The notes under the pieces are model-generated. The model searched no databases. It had not been told where the DNA came from and saw nothing but the letters and a program-made list of their open reading frames with translations. Below, piece by piece: positions 26,458 to 35,617 of a DNA stretch of 64,000 nucleotides. How positions within the stretch are numbered: position 1 is the first letter of the stretch; each line of letters starts with the position of its first letter. This DNA comes from Treponema sp. (GTDB taxonomy: Bacteria > Spirochaetota > Spirochaetia > Treponematales > Treponemataceae): NCBI GenBank assembly GCA_022510865.1, contig JAFLSQ010000003.1, forward strand, positions 46,042 to 110,041, in the 5' to 3' direction. The position numbers were made by a program, and so were the translations under genes.

Positions 26458-28215
26458 TTAAGACTGCGGTCTGAAATTCAGGGCAGAGACAACAGCGGCA
26501 ATTCCCGCGCGCCCCACGTTCGAGCTTTTTCCCACTCCCCACACCTGCTCCCCGTCCTCCTTGGTAATCTGGACGTAAGCCATCGCGTGAGTGTCCGAGC
26601 CTGTCCCGACAGAATGCTCGTGAAAACTTGTGATGTTGAACGCCGGTGCCGGAGTCTGCCTCATTGCGGCAACGAATGCATCAAGCGGGCCGTTTCCTTT
26701 TGCGGCAATCGCATAGCGTTTCCCGTCATAATCCACAGTGGCGATTGTCGCGACCTGCTCGGGAAGGTCAGTTCCGCGCTCGCCCTCAATGTGCTTCTCG
26801 GTGATGTCAAGGACATTCAGCGGAGTCTTTGTGTTCACCCACCGCGCCATAAAAATATCATAAATCTCTGATGATTTTAGCTCGCGCTGTTTTTTATCCG
26901 CCTCTTTTTTGATTACGCTGCCAAGAATCTGGTGCATTGCTTTTGGCAGCACAAGTCCGTAATCCGCCTCAAGAATATATGCCGCGCCGCCTTTTCCGCT
27001 CTGGCTGTTTATGCGGATGATTCCTTCGTACTCGCGCCCAATATCATGCGGGTCAATCAGAAGATAAGGGACATCCCACGGGGCGTTCCCGGGCATTTTT
27101 TTGCGGGCGTTCATTGCCTTGCGAATCGCATCCTGATGGGAGCCGCTGAACGCGGTGAAAACCAGCTCGCCCACATAAGGCAGCCGCGCCGGAATCGGCA
27201 TTCCCGTAAAACGGGAATATTGCTCCGCAACAGCAGGAATATCAGAGAAATCAAGATTGGGATTTATGCCCTGCGTGTACATATTCAGCGCGACCGTCAC
27301 AATATCAAGATTTCCGGTGCGCTCGCCGTTTCCAAAAAGGCAGCCCTCCACGCGCTCCGCGCCGGCAAGAAGCCCCATCTCGCACTGCGCGACTCCCTCG
27401 CCGCGGTCATTATGATTGTGCAGCGAGATTATGCAGTTCTCCCGGTTTTTTATGTGCGCGCAAAAATACTCAATCATGTCCGCAAAATGATTGGGCAGCG
27501 AGCATTCCACGGTAGTCGGCAGATTCAGAATGATTTTATTGTCCGCGCCGCCGCCCCACTCGTCCATCACAGCCTGGCAGACTTCCAGCGCGTAATCAAT
27601 CTCGGTCTGCGAGAAATTCTCCGGGGAATATTCCAGGCGGATTTTCCGGGCAAGTCCTGAAATCCCGCTGATTTTTTTGCCTGATTTTTTACCGCTCGGT
27701 GCTCCGTCACTTTCCGCAGGAATCATCGCGATGTGCATGTGCTTTTTCACGGAGCGCACACCCTCGACGGCAAGGCTGAGAATCTCCTCTTTGGACTTGT
27801 TGAAATTATAAAGCCGCTGCGCGGGCGAGGTTGCGTTGTAAATGTGGAAAATCACGTGCTTCGCGCCACGCATCGCCTCAAAAGTCTTTTTTATCAGCGA
27901 GTCTTTTGCCTGGGAGAGCACCTGAATGCAGACATCATCGGGAATGCGGTTCTCTTCGATGAGGCATCTCACGAATTCGTACTCGGTGTCGGACGAGGCG
28001 GGAAATCCCACCTCAATTTCTTTGAAGCCAAGGCGCACAAGAAGGTCAAAATACTGGAGTTTTGTCTCAATTCCCATGGGATTCTCAAGCGCCTGATTTC
28101 CGTCCCGCAAATCCACGGAGCACCAGACCGGAGCCTTTGTGATTCTTGCGCCCGGCCACTTACGCTCACTCATCGGAAGCGGCGGCGTGGGCAAATACTT
28201 TCCGTCTGCTATCAT
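26458..28215 (-). CDS. leuA: 2-isopropylmalate synthase
   Basis: First committed step of leucine synthesis: condenses acetyl-CoA with 2-oxoisovalerate. 585 residues. TIM-barrel catalytic part with WCSVDLRDGNQALENPMG, GFKEIEVGFPASSDTEY and SLHNHNDRGEGVAQCEMG (metal-binding His-x-His), a linker, and a C-terminal LeuA allosteric domain (about 450-580), so leucine feedback is expected. It resembles the long alpha-IPMS type (IPMS of actinobacteria and fungi). The start lacks a Shine-Dalgarno; a GATAAA eight bases upstream suggests another leaderless start, with a poor -35. Confidence 0.94.
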   Translation of the reverse strand: MIADGKYLPTPPLPMSERKWPGARITKAPVWCSVDLRDGNQALENPMGIETKLQYFDLLVRLGFKEIEVGFPASSDTEYEFVRCLIEENRIPDDVCIQVLSQAKDSLIKKTFEAMRGAKHVIFHIYNATSPAQRLYNFNKSKEEILSLAVEGVRSVKKHMHIAMIPAESDGAPSGKKSGKKISGISGLARKIRLEYSPENFSQTEIDYALEVCQAVMDEWGGGADNKIILNLPTTVECSLPNHFADMIEYFCAHIKNRENCIISLHNHNDRGEGVAQCEMGLLAGAERVEGCLFGNGERTGNLDIVTVALNMYTQGINPNLDFSDIPAVAEQYSRFTGMPIPARLPYVGELVFTAFSGSHQDAIRKAMNARKKMPGNAPWDVPYLLIDPHDIGREYEGIIRINSQSGKGGAAYILEADYGLVLPKAMHQILGSVIKKEADKKQRELKSSEIYDIFMARWVNTKTPLNVLDITEKHIEGERGTDLPEQVATIATVDYDGKRYAIAAKGNGPLDAFVAAMRQTPAPAFNITSFHEHSVGTGSDTHAMAYVQITKEDGEQVWGVGKSSNVGRAGIAAVVSALNFRPQS

Positions 28216-28260
28216 ATCTGAACTTTATCACAAAAATCTTAAAATGTCTGGCTTGTGAGG

Positions 28261-28289
28261 TTGAAAAAAGTGCTTTTATATTGTAAAGT
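28261..28289 (+). promoter_or_regulatory. Promoter of the TAXI transporter operon
   Basis: TTGAAA (28261-28266), 17 bases, TAAAGT (28284-28289), followed by a leader of about 30 bases with TTGGAGG before the ATG. Confidence 0.5.
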
Positions 28290-28325
28290 ACAGCGTCATT
28301 TAAGTCATTTAATTTGGAGGTTATT

Positions 28326-29279
28326 ATGAAAAAGGTCACATTTGCGGCGGCAATCATTGCGGTCACTGCCATTTTCCTTGGAGGATGCAAAAACGATCAG
28401 AAGGATTATATCCTTGCGACTGGCGGAACAAGCGGCACTTACTATCCTTTTGGCGGGGCAATCGCAAACATCTGGAACACAAAAATTGACGGTATGAACG
28501 TCACCGCGCAGGCAACAGGCGCGTCAGCGGAAAATCTGCGTCTAATAAACAAAGGCGAGGCGGAATTCGCGACGGTTCAGAATGATGTAATGGACTATGC
28601 TTTCCACGGCAAGGCTCTTTTTGACGGCGAGGTTCTTGAGAACATCACTACTGTCGGCACTTTGTACCCAGAAGTGGTGCAGATTGCGGTCTCAAAAGAC
28701 AGCGGAATCAAATCCATCGCGGACTTCAAAGGAAAAAGGATTTCTGTTGGCGATGCCGGCTCCGGCGTGGAATTCAACGCGCAGCAGATTATGGAGGGCT
28801 ACGGCCTTACTTTTAATGACATCAAAAAAAGCAATCTCTCTTTCAAAGAGTCTGCGGAAGGAATTCAGAACGGAACTTTGGACGGATGTTTCATCACTGC
28901 GGGAGTTCCGAACTCCGCGTTGCAGGAGCTTGCGTTCACCGCAGGACTGATTCTTATTCCGGTCTCTGGGGATGAGGCTGACGCAATCTGCACAAAATAC
29001 AGCTACTACACGCAGACTGTGATTCCCGGCGGCACGTACAAAGGAACTGATTCCGACACACCGGCTCTGGCAATCAAAGCGACTCTTGCGGCCAGCTCAA
29101 AACTTGACGAGGACACCGTGTACAGCATGACAAAAGCGCTTTTTGAGAATCTGGATGAGCTTGCGCGCGCGCATGCGAAAGGTCAGGAAGTGAGCGCGGC
29201 ATCCGCTGTGACAGGCGTTTCTGTTCCGTTCCATCCGGGCGCAGCAAAATATTACAGAGAAATTGGGCTTCTGGACTAA
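28326..29279 (+). CDS. TAXI-family TRAP transporter solute-binding lipoprotein
   Basis: 317 residues: lipoprotein signal with lipobox LGGC (cysteine at about residue 23), then the binding fold opening with YILATGGTSGTYYPFGGAIA, the hallmark of TAXI (TRAP-associated extracytoplasmic immunogenic) proteins. It should capture a substrate, in known cases often an amino acid or organic acid, and hand it to the membrane subunit. TTGGAGG precedes the ATG at 28326. First gene of a three-gene transporter operon. Confidence 0.93.
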   Translation: MKKVTFAAAIIAVTAIFLGGCKNDQKDYILATGGTSGTYYPFGGAIANIWNTKIDGMNVTAQATGASAENLRLINKGEAEFATVQNDVMDYAFHGKALFDGEVLENITTVGTLYPEVVQIAVSKDSGIKSIADFKGKRISVGDAGSGVEFNAQQIMEGYGLTFNDIKKSNLSFKESAEGIQNGTLDGCFITAGVPNSALQELAFTAGLILIPVSGDEADAICTKYSYYTQTVIPGGTYKGTDSDTPALAIKATLAASSKLDEDTVYSMTKALFENLDELARAHAKGQEVSAASAVTGVSVPFHPGAAKYYREIGLLD

Positions 29280-29787
29280 AGCACTGGCATCAGTTTTGCT
29301 GCTCGCTGCCGTAATATTTTTTCCGGCAGTGAGCGTCCTGGAAATCCGCAGTCGTGACAATGCGCGGCGATATTATTCGAGGCAGGGTTTCAAAGACGGT
29401 TTTGAAATCTCCTACACGCACTCGGTGAATAAGGGCAGAGTTCACGACTATTACAGGATTTGCGGCAAGGACAGTCTGGAACTGTACCAGACGGATTTTG
29501 TTTCTTATGGCGCCGGAATTCCAGAACCGGAAGACATTCCCGGCGCAGTTTTTTCCGTAAACGGTGATACTTACAGCATCACAAACATCAACAGGAAAAT
29601 GGACAGGCTGATGATGGCCGTCGGTCTGATTGCCCGGCATTCCGTGCGCCTCGGGCATAATCAGACGGAAGAGACTCTTACAGATTATTTTCCGGCACAG
29701 ACAAGCATTGTGTTTGAGGCAAAAAAAATCAGTCTTGCGAGAATTATTTTCGGGAAAAAATTCAGCAATCAAAAAAAGGAGGTCTGA
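29263..29787 (+). CDS. DUF1850-family protein of the TAXI operon
   Basis: 174 residues with an N-terminal membrane segment (about 6-25) and a small extracytoplasmic domain with the FEISYTHSVNKGRVHDYYRI segment typical of DUF1850. Such genes are usually found between TAXI binding proteins and fused permeases; their role is not known. The frame begins at TTG (29263), overlapping the previous gene by 17 bases; no ATG exists near the N-terminus, so a TTG start coupled to the upstream stop is inferred. Confidence 0.85.
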   Translation: MGFWTKALASVLLLAAVIFFPAVSVLEIRSRDNARRYYSRQGFKDGFEISYTHSVNKGRVHDYYRICGKDSLELYQTDFVSYGAGIPEPEDIPGAVFSVNGDTYSITNINRKMDRLMMAVGLIARHSVRLGHNQTEETLTDYFPAQTSIVFEAKKISLARIIFGKKFSNQKKEV

Positions 29788-29790
29788 TAA

Positions 29791-31830
29791 ATGAAAGATG
29801 AGACTAGCAGCGGCCCCATCGAAAAAATTCTTCCCACAACAAACGAGGAAGAGATGAAAAATCTGATGAAAGAGCTTGACAGGGAGCAGGCGTACCGTGA
29901 GCACACGTGCTGGCGTCAGTACATCACGCTCATAATCTCGGTGATTTTTGTCTGCTTTCAGTTGTATGCCACGCTCTCGGGGACAATCACAGCGCAGATT
30001 CTGCGCGCAACGCATCTGAGCTTTGTTCAGCTTCTCGCGTTCCTTCTGTTCCCCGCATCAAAAAAACTTCCGCGCAACACGCTCCCGCTTTATGACGTGA
30101 TTCTTGGGCTTACCGGCGCGGCCTGCTGGATGTACATCGTAATCAATTTTGATTCGCTTGTCAGACGCTCGGGCAGCAACACCACGCTGGACGTGATAAT
30201 CGGCATAATCGGAATTCTGATTCTTTTTGAGAGCTGCCGCAGGATTGTCGGCTTCCCGATTATGATAATCGCGGCGGTTTTCGTGATTTATGCGTTCACA
30301 GGAAAATATCTGCCGGGATTCCTGCACCATCGCGGATATTCTTTGCAGCGCGTCGTGTGCCATCTTTTTTACAACACAGAAGGAATTATGGGCACCCCGA
30401 TTGGCGCGTGCTCCACGTTCATCTTCCTTTTCATCTTGTTCGGTGCGCTTCTGGAGAAAACCGGAATCGGGCAGTTTTTCATTGATGTGTGCAATGCGAT
30501 TGCAGGCGGCGCGAGCGGCGGCCCCGCAAAAGTGGCGGTTCTGTCATCCGCACTGCTCGGAACTGTCTCAGGGTCATCGGTCTCAAACACGGTCGGCTCA
30601 GGCTCGTTCACAATCCCGATGATGAAAAAACTTGGATACAAGGGCGAATTTGCGGGTGCGGTGGAGGCATCCGCATCAACAGGCGGGCAGCTCATGCCTC
30701 CGATTATGGGCGCGGCGGCGTTTTTGATGGCAGAAAGCCTTGGAATGCCGTACATCACGATTGTTAAGGCCGCAATCGTTCCCGCACTGCTTTATTTCAC
30801 CGGCATTTTCATCACAGTGCATCTTGAGGCAAAAAAACTGGGGCTTAAAGGTCTCCCGCGCGAGGAACTGCCGCGTTTCCTTCCGCTCTTTTTGAGAAAA
30901 GGATATATGATTCTCCCGCTGATTGTGATTATCTGGTTTCTCTGCGCAGGAAAAACAGCCGTTTTTGCCGCACTGATGGGGATAATCGCGTGTGTAGTCA
31001 TCGGAATTGCCGTTTCATTGGTGGACCTCGCGAAAGGCCGCAGACCGACTTTTGGCGGAAAAGACATCATTGACGTGATGTGCGCCGCGGCACGCAACAT
31101 AATCAGCGTGGCGATTGCCTGCGGAATGGCCGGAATAATCATCGGAATTGTGACGCTCACCGGTCTGGGGCTTAAACTTGGGGCGGGGCTTGTGTCTCTT
31201 GCGCACGGAAAACTTTTCCTCACGCTCATTTTCACGATGGTCGCGTCAATCATCCTTGGGATGGGCGCACCTACAACCGCGAATTATCTCATAACATCCA
31301 CAATAACGGCGGGCGCAATCATCCAGCTGGGCGTTTTTCCGCTGGCAGCCCACATGTTCGCGTTCTATTTCGGGATTATCGCGGATGTCACTCCGCCGGT
31401 CGCGCTGGCGGCAATAGCGGGCGCGGCAATCGCACGGGCAAAACCTATGCGCACCGCCGTGAACGCCACAAAACTCGCAATCGGGGCGTTCATAATCCCG
31501 TATATGTTCGTGTACAATCCGCAGATGCTGATGATAGACGCAAGCGCGGGGACTCTGCTTTTTATCGTCCTCACGGCAATCATCGGAATGTTCGGAATCA
31601 GCGTCTCGCTTGAAGGCTACGGCTTCGGATTCACTGGCATTCTGCACGGAAGCGGCAAAAATCACGCGCTGACAGTGAGCCTTGATGTGATTGAGCGCGT
31701 TCTGTTCGCGGTAGCGGGAATTCTCTGCGTGATTCCCGAATCAAAGTCTGACGTAATCGGGCTTGCTATGATGGCGGTGCTGATTGTCTATCAGATTGTG
31801 GTGAAAAAAATCACGGGAAAACGCAGGTAA
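29791..31830 (+). CDS. TRAP transporter permease, fused small and large subunits (TAXI type)
   Basis: 679 residues with about 16-18 hydrophobic helices: a DctQ-like four-helix part near the N-terminus (about 45-190) fused to a DctM-like 12-helix part. Family segments include GALLEKTGIGQFFIDVCNAI, the SSALLGTVSGSSVSNTV loop, ASTGGQLMPPIMGAAAFLM, GMGAPTTANYLI and the closing DVTPPVALAAIAGAAIARA. Couples uptake to an ion gradient, normally Na+. AAGGAGG precedes the ATG, three bases after the DUF1850 stop. The three genes form a complete transporter. Confidence 0.95.
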   Translation: MKDETSSGPIEKILPTTNEEEMKNLMKELDREQAYREHTCWRQYITLIISVIFVCFQLYATLSGTITAQILRATHLSFVQLLAFLLFPASKKLPRNTLPLYDVILGLTGAACWMYIVINFDSLVRRSGSNTTLDVIIGIIGILILFESCRRIVGFPIMIIAAVFVIYAFTGKYLPGFLHHRGYSLQRVVCHLFYNTEGIMGTPIGACSTFIFLFILFGALLEKTGIGQFFIDVCNAIAGGASGGPAKVAVLSSALLGTVSGSSVSNTVGSGSFTIPMMKKLGYKGEFAGAVEASASTGGQLMPPIMGAAAFLMAESLGMPYITIVKAAIVPALLYFTGIFITVHLEAKKLGLKGLPREELPRFLPLFLRKGYMILPLIVIIWFLCAGKTAVFAALMGIIACVVIGIAVSLVDLAKGRRPTFGGKDIIDVMCAAARNIISVAIACGMAGIIIGIVTLTGLGLKLGAGLVSLAHGKLFLTLIFTMVASIILGMGAPTTANYLITSTITAGAIIQLGVFPLAAHMFAFYFGIIADVTPPVALAAIAGAAIARAKPMRTAVNATKLAIGAFIIPYMFVYNPQMLMIDASAGTLLFIVLTAIIGMFGISVSLEGYGFGFTGILHGSGKNHALTVSLDVIERVLFAVAGILCVIPESKSDVIGLAMMAVLIVYQIVVKKITGKRR

Positions 31831-31921
31831 AATAATCGGTCTTGCAATCGTTTTTTACTTGACGACTGATGATATTTTTCAGTAATTTAATATAAACTAA
31901 AAAAATTGAGGTGTTGAAGAT

Positions 31922-32194
31922 ATGAAAATTAAACCTTTGGCAGACCGCGTGCTTGTAAAGAACGACAAAGCGGAGACAAAAACAACCGGCGGAATCATCA
32001 TCCCGGAGGCGGCGCAGGAGAAAACTCAGACTGCGACTGTTGTGGAGGTTGGACCGGGCGGCGAGGTGGAAATCACCGTGAAAAAAGGCGACCGGATTAT
32101 GTATGATAAATATGCGGGAACTCAAATCAAAATTGACGGAGAAGATCACCTGATTCTTAAGATGAATGACATCATCGCTGTGATTGAGGCATAA
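31922..32194 (+). CDS. groES: Co-chaperonin GroES
   Basis: 90-residue lid of the GroEL chamber. Begins MKIKPLADRVLVKNDKAE; contains the mobile loop KAETKTTGGIIIPEAAQEK and ends DHLILKMNDIIAVIEA. GAGGTG lies nine bases before the ATG. It stands alone, far from groEL at 9759-11384, so the two subunits need separate promoters. No CIRCE element is seen in its leader either. Confidence 0.97.
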   Translation: MKIKPLADRVLVKNDKAETKTTGGIIIPEAAQEKTQTATVVEVGPGGEVEITVKKGDRIMYDKYAGTQIKIDGEDHLILKMNDIIAVIEA

Positions 32195-34042
32195 TTATTT
32201 AAGTTTGTCTTTGAGCACAGATGCCCTTGCGTTCTCGGGATTCAGCGACGAAGCGTATTCCGCGGAACGGAGGGCATTTTTATTGTCGCCCATAGAGACG
32301 TAAATGCGAGCAATCCGGTAAAAAATCTCTGAGCGCACTGAATTCCGGCTTTCCCTGCCGACCGCACGGCCGTACAAATCCAAGGCACGCTCTTTCTGAT
32401 TTTCGGCGGCATAAATCTCCGCAAGGTTCATGCAGGACGCAACGGACACATTCTGCGAGACAAAACCGTCCTCCAGAATTCCACCGCTCTCATAAACACA
32501 ATATTCGTAAAGTCTGATTGCCTCATCACGCTTGTGATAATAAGCGGCAAACCACGCCGCAAATTCCACGATGGGTAAATCATACAGGCGCAGATTATCC
32601 ATAAAAGAATCCCACGAGAAAACGTTCTTCAAATCCGCGCCAAAAAGCAAGATGTTCTCATCCTCAATGTAGCGCGTAAAAAGATGGAAAGCGTCATCGT
32701 ACTGCTTTGTGCGCAAAAGAAAATTCAAGGCATAATGCACCAGAAGCGTCTTGTATTTATCGCTCTCGTCGTAACTATCTTCCATGATGCCCCAGAGGTC
32801 GCGATTTTTCTCGCGCTCCGTAATATTTGGATTCATCTTGTAATGCAAATCCAGAAGAGCGATGTTAAGATACGGGTCTTTTGTGGCCGCCAGAGCCTTT
32901 TGTATGCGATAAAGCGCGTCGCTCATCGGGATTTTCCTGCGGCTGTCATACCTCTGCATCTCCAGCGTCGCAACTCCCGCACGGCGGAGCGCGAGAATCT
33001 CATCATCCTCCTTGCGCTCAAGGTTTGACGTATAAGCAAAATCGGCATAGAGGATTAAAGACGGAGTGTAGTTTTCCCATCGGTTCACCATGTAAAAAAG
33101 CATATCAGCACAGCGATCATCCAGCCCCTGATTTCTTGCCCAGACCGCGCTGTTCAAAAAAAGCACCGGCAGAAGCGCCTCGTCACTTTTGCGCACGGAC
33201 ATCGTTTCCATGTCCATTACAACGCCGCGCCTTGCAAGCTCGGATTTCTCTACGTCAGAGACCGCCATATATGCGTCAGAGCGCAAAGCGGCAAGCTGAA
33301 TCTGCGAGGTTTTAAATCGCGATTTATCCGCGTAATTGTCAAGAAAACGCTGCGAATAATCCGCGGAATCAAGGGCATCGTAAAATCGTCCGCCATCATA
33401 CTGGACAAGCGCCCAGAAAAACGCGTCATCCGCATCAGCAAAAACATCCGGCACTAAAGCGGCCGCAGAATCATAAAAGCCCTGCGTCAGATTGCAGACC
33501 GCGCAGTTTCTGAGCCAGAGCGGATTGCGCGAGCCTGTGTACGCATCATAATAAACCTGATAAAACTGCGGATTTTTATAAAATGCCGATGACTCTGCAT
33601 GGTTCTCCGCGAGCGCAGCTCGGAGCACAACCTCGGAATTAAGCGAGGCGTATTTTGTTCCGCGCAGTTTTCCTGTATACTTCGCGGCCTCCTCCAATCG
33701 TCCCTGCCGCAAAAGCAGGTTCGAGTAGACCGCAAGAAGCTCCGCATTATCAGAATTTTTTTTGAGCGCTTTTTTTATGATTTTCTCACCCGCGGCGGAT
33801 TCCCCAAGCCTCGCGTAACGCTTGTAAATCCCGATGTAAGACCACGAGTCAAAGGCTTTTTTCTCCAGCTCTTTCAGTTCCTTCAGCGCGGGCTGCAACT
33901 GATTCTGCGAGATGAGCGCGTCAACATCAGCAAAGTGACCTGCCAGAGATTTCTGCTCCGCCCGCACACTGCAAGAGGCAAGACCAAGCAGAAAAATCAG
34001 CGAGAAAAAAAATGCGGCTGTGAAAGATTTTTTACTGTCCAT
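32195..34042 (-). CDS. TPR-repeat lipoprotein
   Basis: 615 residues. Signal peptide with lipobox GLASC (cysteine at about residue 25), then helical TPR-like repeats through most of the chain, clearest near residues 38-130 and at the C-terminus (NLAEIYAAENQKERALDLYGRAV; ARIYVSMGDNKNALRSAEYASSLNPE). Likely a periplasm-facing scaffold; function unknown. The ATG at 34042 overlaps the 3' end of nusB by 11 bases, so the two are translationally coupled; the upstream TTG is only the frame limit. Confidence 0.85.
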   Translation of the reverse strand: MDSKKSFTAAFFFSLIFLLGLASCSVRAEQKSLAGHFADVDALISQNQLQPALKELKELEKKAFDSWSYIGIYKRYARLGESAAGEKIIKKALKKNSDNAELLAVYSNLLLRQGRLEEAAKYTGKLRGTKYASLNSEVVLRAALAENHAESSAFYKNPQFYQVYYDAYTGSRNPLWLRNCAVCNLTQGFYDSAAALVPDVFADADDAFFWALVQYDGGRFYDALDSADYSQRFLDNYADKSRFKTSQIQLAALRSDAYMAVSDVEKSELARRGVVMDMETMSVRKSDEALLPVLFLNSAVWARNQGLDDRCADMLFYMVNRWENYTPSLILYADFAYTSNLERKEDDEILALRRAGVATLEMQRYDSRRKIPMSDALYRIQKALAATKDPYLNIALLDLHYKMNPNITEREKNRDLWGIMEDSYDESDKYKTLLVHYALNFLLRTKQYDDAFHLFTRYIEDENILLFGADLKNVFSWDSFMDNLRLYDLPIVEFAAWFAAYYHKRDEAIRLYEYCVYESGGILEDGFVSQNVSVASCMNLAEIYAAENQKERALDLYGRAVGRESRNSVRSEIFYRIARIYVSMGDNKNALRSAEYASSLNPENARASVLKDKLK

Positions 34043-34463
34043 TTTTCTCAATTTTATCAAGAATTGCGTTCACAAATTTGTACGCATCATCGGGGCCGTA
34101 ACTTTTGGCTATGCCAACCGCCTCATCAATCACGATTTTCGCGCTCACATCTTTCTGATACAGAATCTCATAAGTGCTGACGCGCAGAATCGCAATCGTG
34201 ACTTTATTTACCCGGTCAAAACTCCAGTTTGCGGAAAGATGCCCGGCAATCACTTTGTCAATCTCTGTGATATTGGAAATTGTGCCGGAAATCAGAAGGC
34301 TTGCGAACGTGCGCTCTTCCCGCGCATTCTCAGAAAGCTCCGCATCCGAATCAGAATCGTTTTGAAGCCACGCGAAGGTGAGAATATCGTCCAAGGATGC
34401 TCTGGTCACATCCCAGGAATACAATGCCTGGAACGCCAGAATTCTGCTTTTTCGTCTGGACAC
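34032..34463 (-). CDS. nusB: Transcription antitermination factor NusB
   Basis: 143-residue helical protein that, with NusE (S10), binds boxA in rRNA operons. Recognised by MSRRKSRILAFQALYSWDVT at the start and the ILRVSTYEILY...VVIDEAVGIAKSYG-like core (here KIVIDEAVGIAKSYG) and C-terminal FVNAILDKI. Starts with GTG at 34463 after GGGGAGAG, two bases beyond the stop of the SurA-like gene. Middle gene of a surA-like, nusB, TPR-lipoprotein operon. Confidence 0.95.
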   Translation of the reverse strand: MSRRKSRILAFQALYSWDVTRASLDDILTFAWLQNDSDSDAELSENAREERTFASLLISGTISNITEIDKVIAGHLSANWSFDRVNKVTIAILRVSTYEILYQKDVSAKIVIDEAVGIAKSYGPDDAYKFVNAILDKIEKNGQ

Positions 34464-34465
34464 GC

Positions 34466-35554
34466 TTACTCTCCCCAGTCAAGGAGTTTGTCCAGCGCGG
34501 CACCAGTTTTTTTCATCTCAACATTCTCCGCAGTGTTCAAGGATTTTGATAAATCCTGCGCGGCTTTCTGCACATACTGCATCTGTTTCTGCTGAGTAAT
34601 CAGCGAGCGGATGTACTCGTAAACTGTCACCGTTGTGTCCGGCTGATAAATATCGAACAAATCAAGAAGTTTCGCGTTATATTTTTTCAGGATTGATATG
34701 AAGCGATAATCCCGCTCTGTCTCGTTGATGTCGGAAGTGAAGCCCTCGCCCTGCCCAAAAAGAAACTGCAAATTCGCGAATGTCATGCCAATCCCGTTCG
34801 CAGAGGCCTCGTTCATCGGCACGATGATTTCGCCCGCCTGGTATCCGGAATTCTCCGCCTCAGACTGAATGGCAATCTGATCCGCAGTCAGTTTTTTATC
34901 TTTATACTTATTCAGAAGGTCATTGAGCTTGAGCTTCGCGGCATCGGCGTTGTTGTTTTTTGGAACCACAACCAGAAGCACTTTCATCATATCATTCCAG
35001 ACAAACTGATTTTTCTGGCTCTGATATGCCGAGCGGATTTCCTCATCCGTCGCGGCGACTTTCTGGATTGCCGCCTGATTCTGCTGAACCACGTACTGCT
35101 GAATCATCAGCTGGGTTTTTAGGTAATTTTTATAATCCACCGCGTTCATTCCGACATCGCGCAGAAGAAGCTCGTCCAAAGAAATGCCCTGCGTTTTCTG
35201 CACAATTTCCGCAAGCTGCTTCTCTGTAACATTCGCACCTACAGACTGGCTCAATCCCTGCGCAAAATACTGGTCAACATAACTGTCCGGAATGGAAATT
35301 CCTGCTTTCTGCGCCGCCTGATACATCAGCCTCTCTTCAATGAGGTTGTCCAGGACAAGACGCTTCTGCTCAAGTGTGAGCGGAGTCTTCGTCTGTTTCT
35401 GGTAGACATTCACGCGGCTCTTTAACTGCTTCACAGTGATTGACTCGCTCTTATTATATTTGACTACGGCAAGCACTTGTAAATCAGCCTGTGCAAAAAC
35501 TGACGCAGCGGCAATCAAGAGAATCGACAAAGAAAGTGCAAGTTTTTTCATCAT
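34466..35554 (-). CDS. SurA-like periplasmic chaperone/peptidyl-prolyl isomerase
   Basis: 362 residues (361 from the second ATG at 35551) with a cleavable signal peptide (AASVFAQA). A SurA-type N-terminal helical domain follows (about 40-165, e.g. LVLDNLIEERLMYQAAQKAG), then a region with faint parvulin-like character (about 170-290) but without the usual parvulin His/Cys pattern, and a C-terminal helix rejoining the chaperone core. Probably escorts outer-membrane proteins. AAAGGA precedes the start. The name SurA is a fold-level inference; peptidyl-prolyl isomerase activity is doubtful. Confidence 0.75.
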   Translation of the reverse strand: MMKKLALSLSILLIAAASVFAQADLQVLAVVKYNKSESITVKQLKSRVNVYQKQTKTPLTLEQKRLVLDNLIEERLMYQAAQKAGISIPDSYVDQYFAQGLSQSVGANVTEKQLAEIVQKTQGISLDELLLRDVGMNAVDYKNYLKTQLMIQQYVVQQNQAAIQKVAATDEEIRSAYQSQKNQFVWNDMMKVLLVVVPKNNNADAAKLKLNDLLNKYKDKKLTADQIAIQSEAENSGYQAGEIIVPMNEASANGIGMTFANLQFLFGQGEGFTSDINETERDYRFISILKKYNAKLLDLFDIYQPDTTVTVYEYIRSLITQQKQMQYVQKAAQDLSKSLNTAENVEMKKTGAALDKLLDWGE

Positions 35555-35617
35555 AAAAATCCTTTTATCTAAAATTTTGCGTTATTATTATAACACACAA
35601 CCAGCGGATAAGTTACA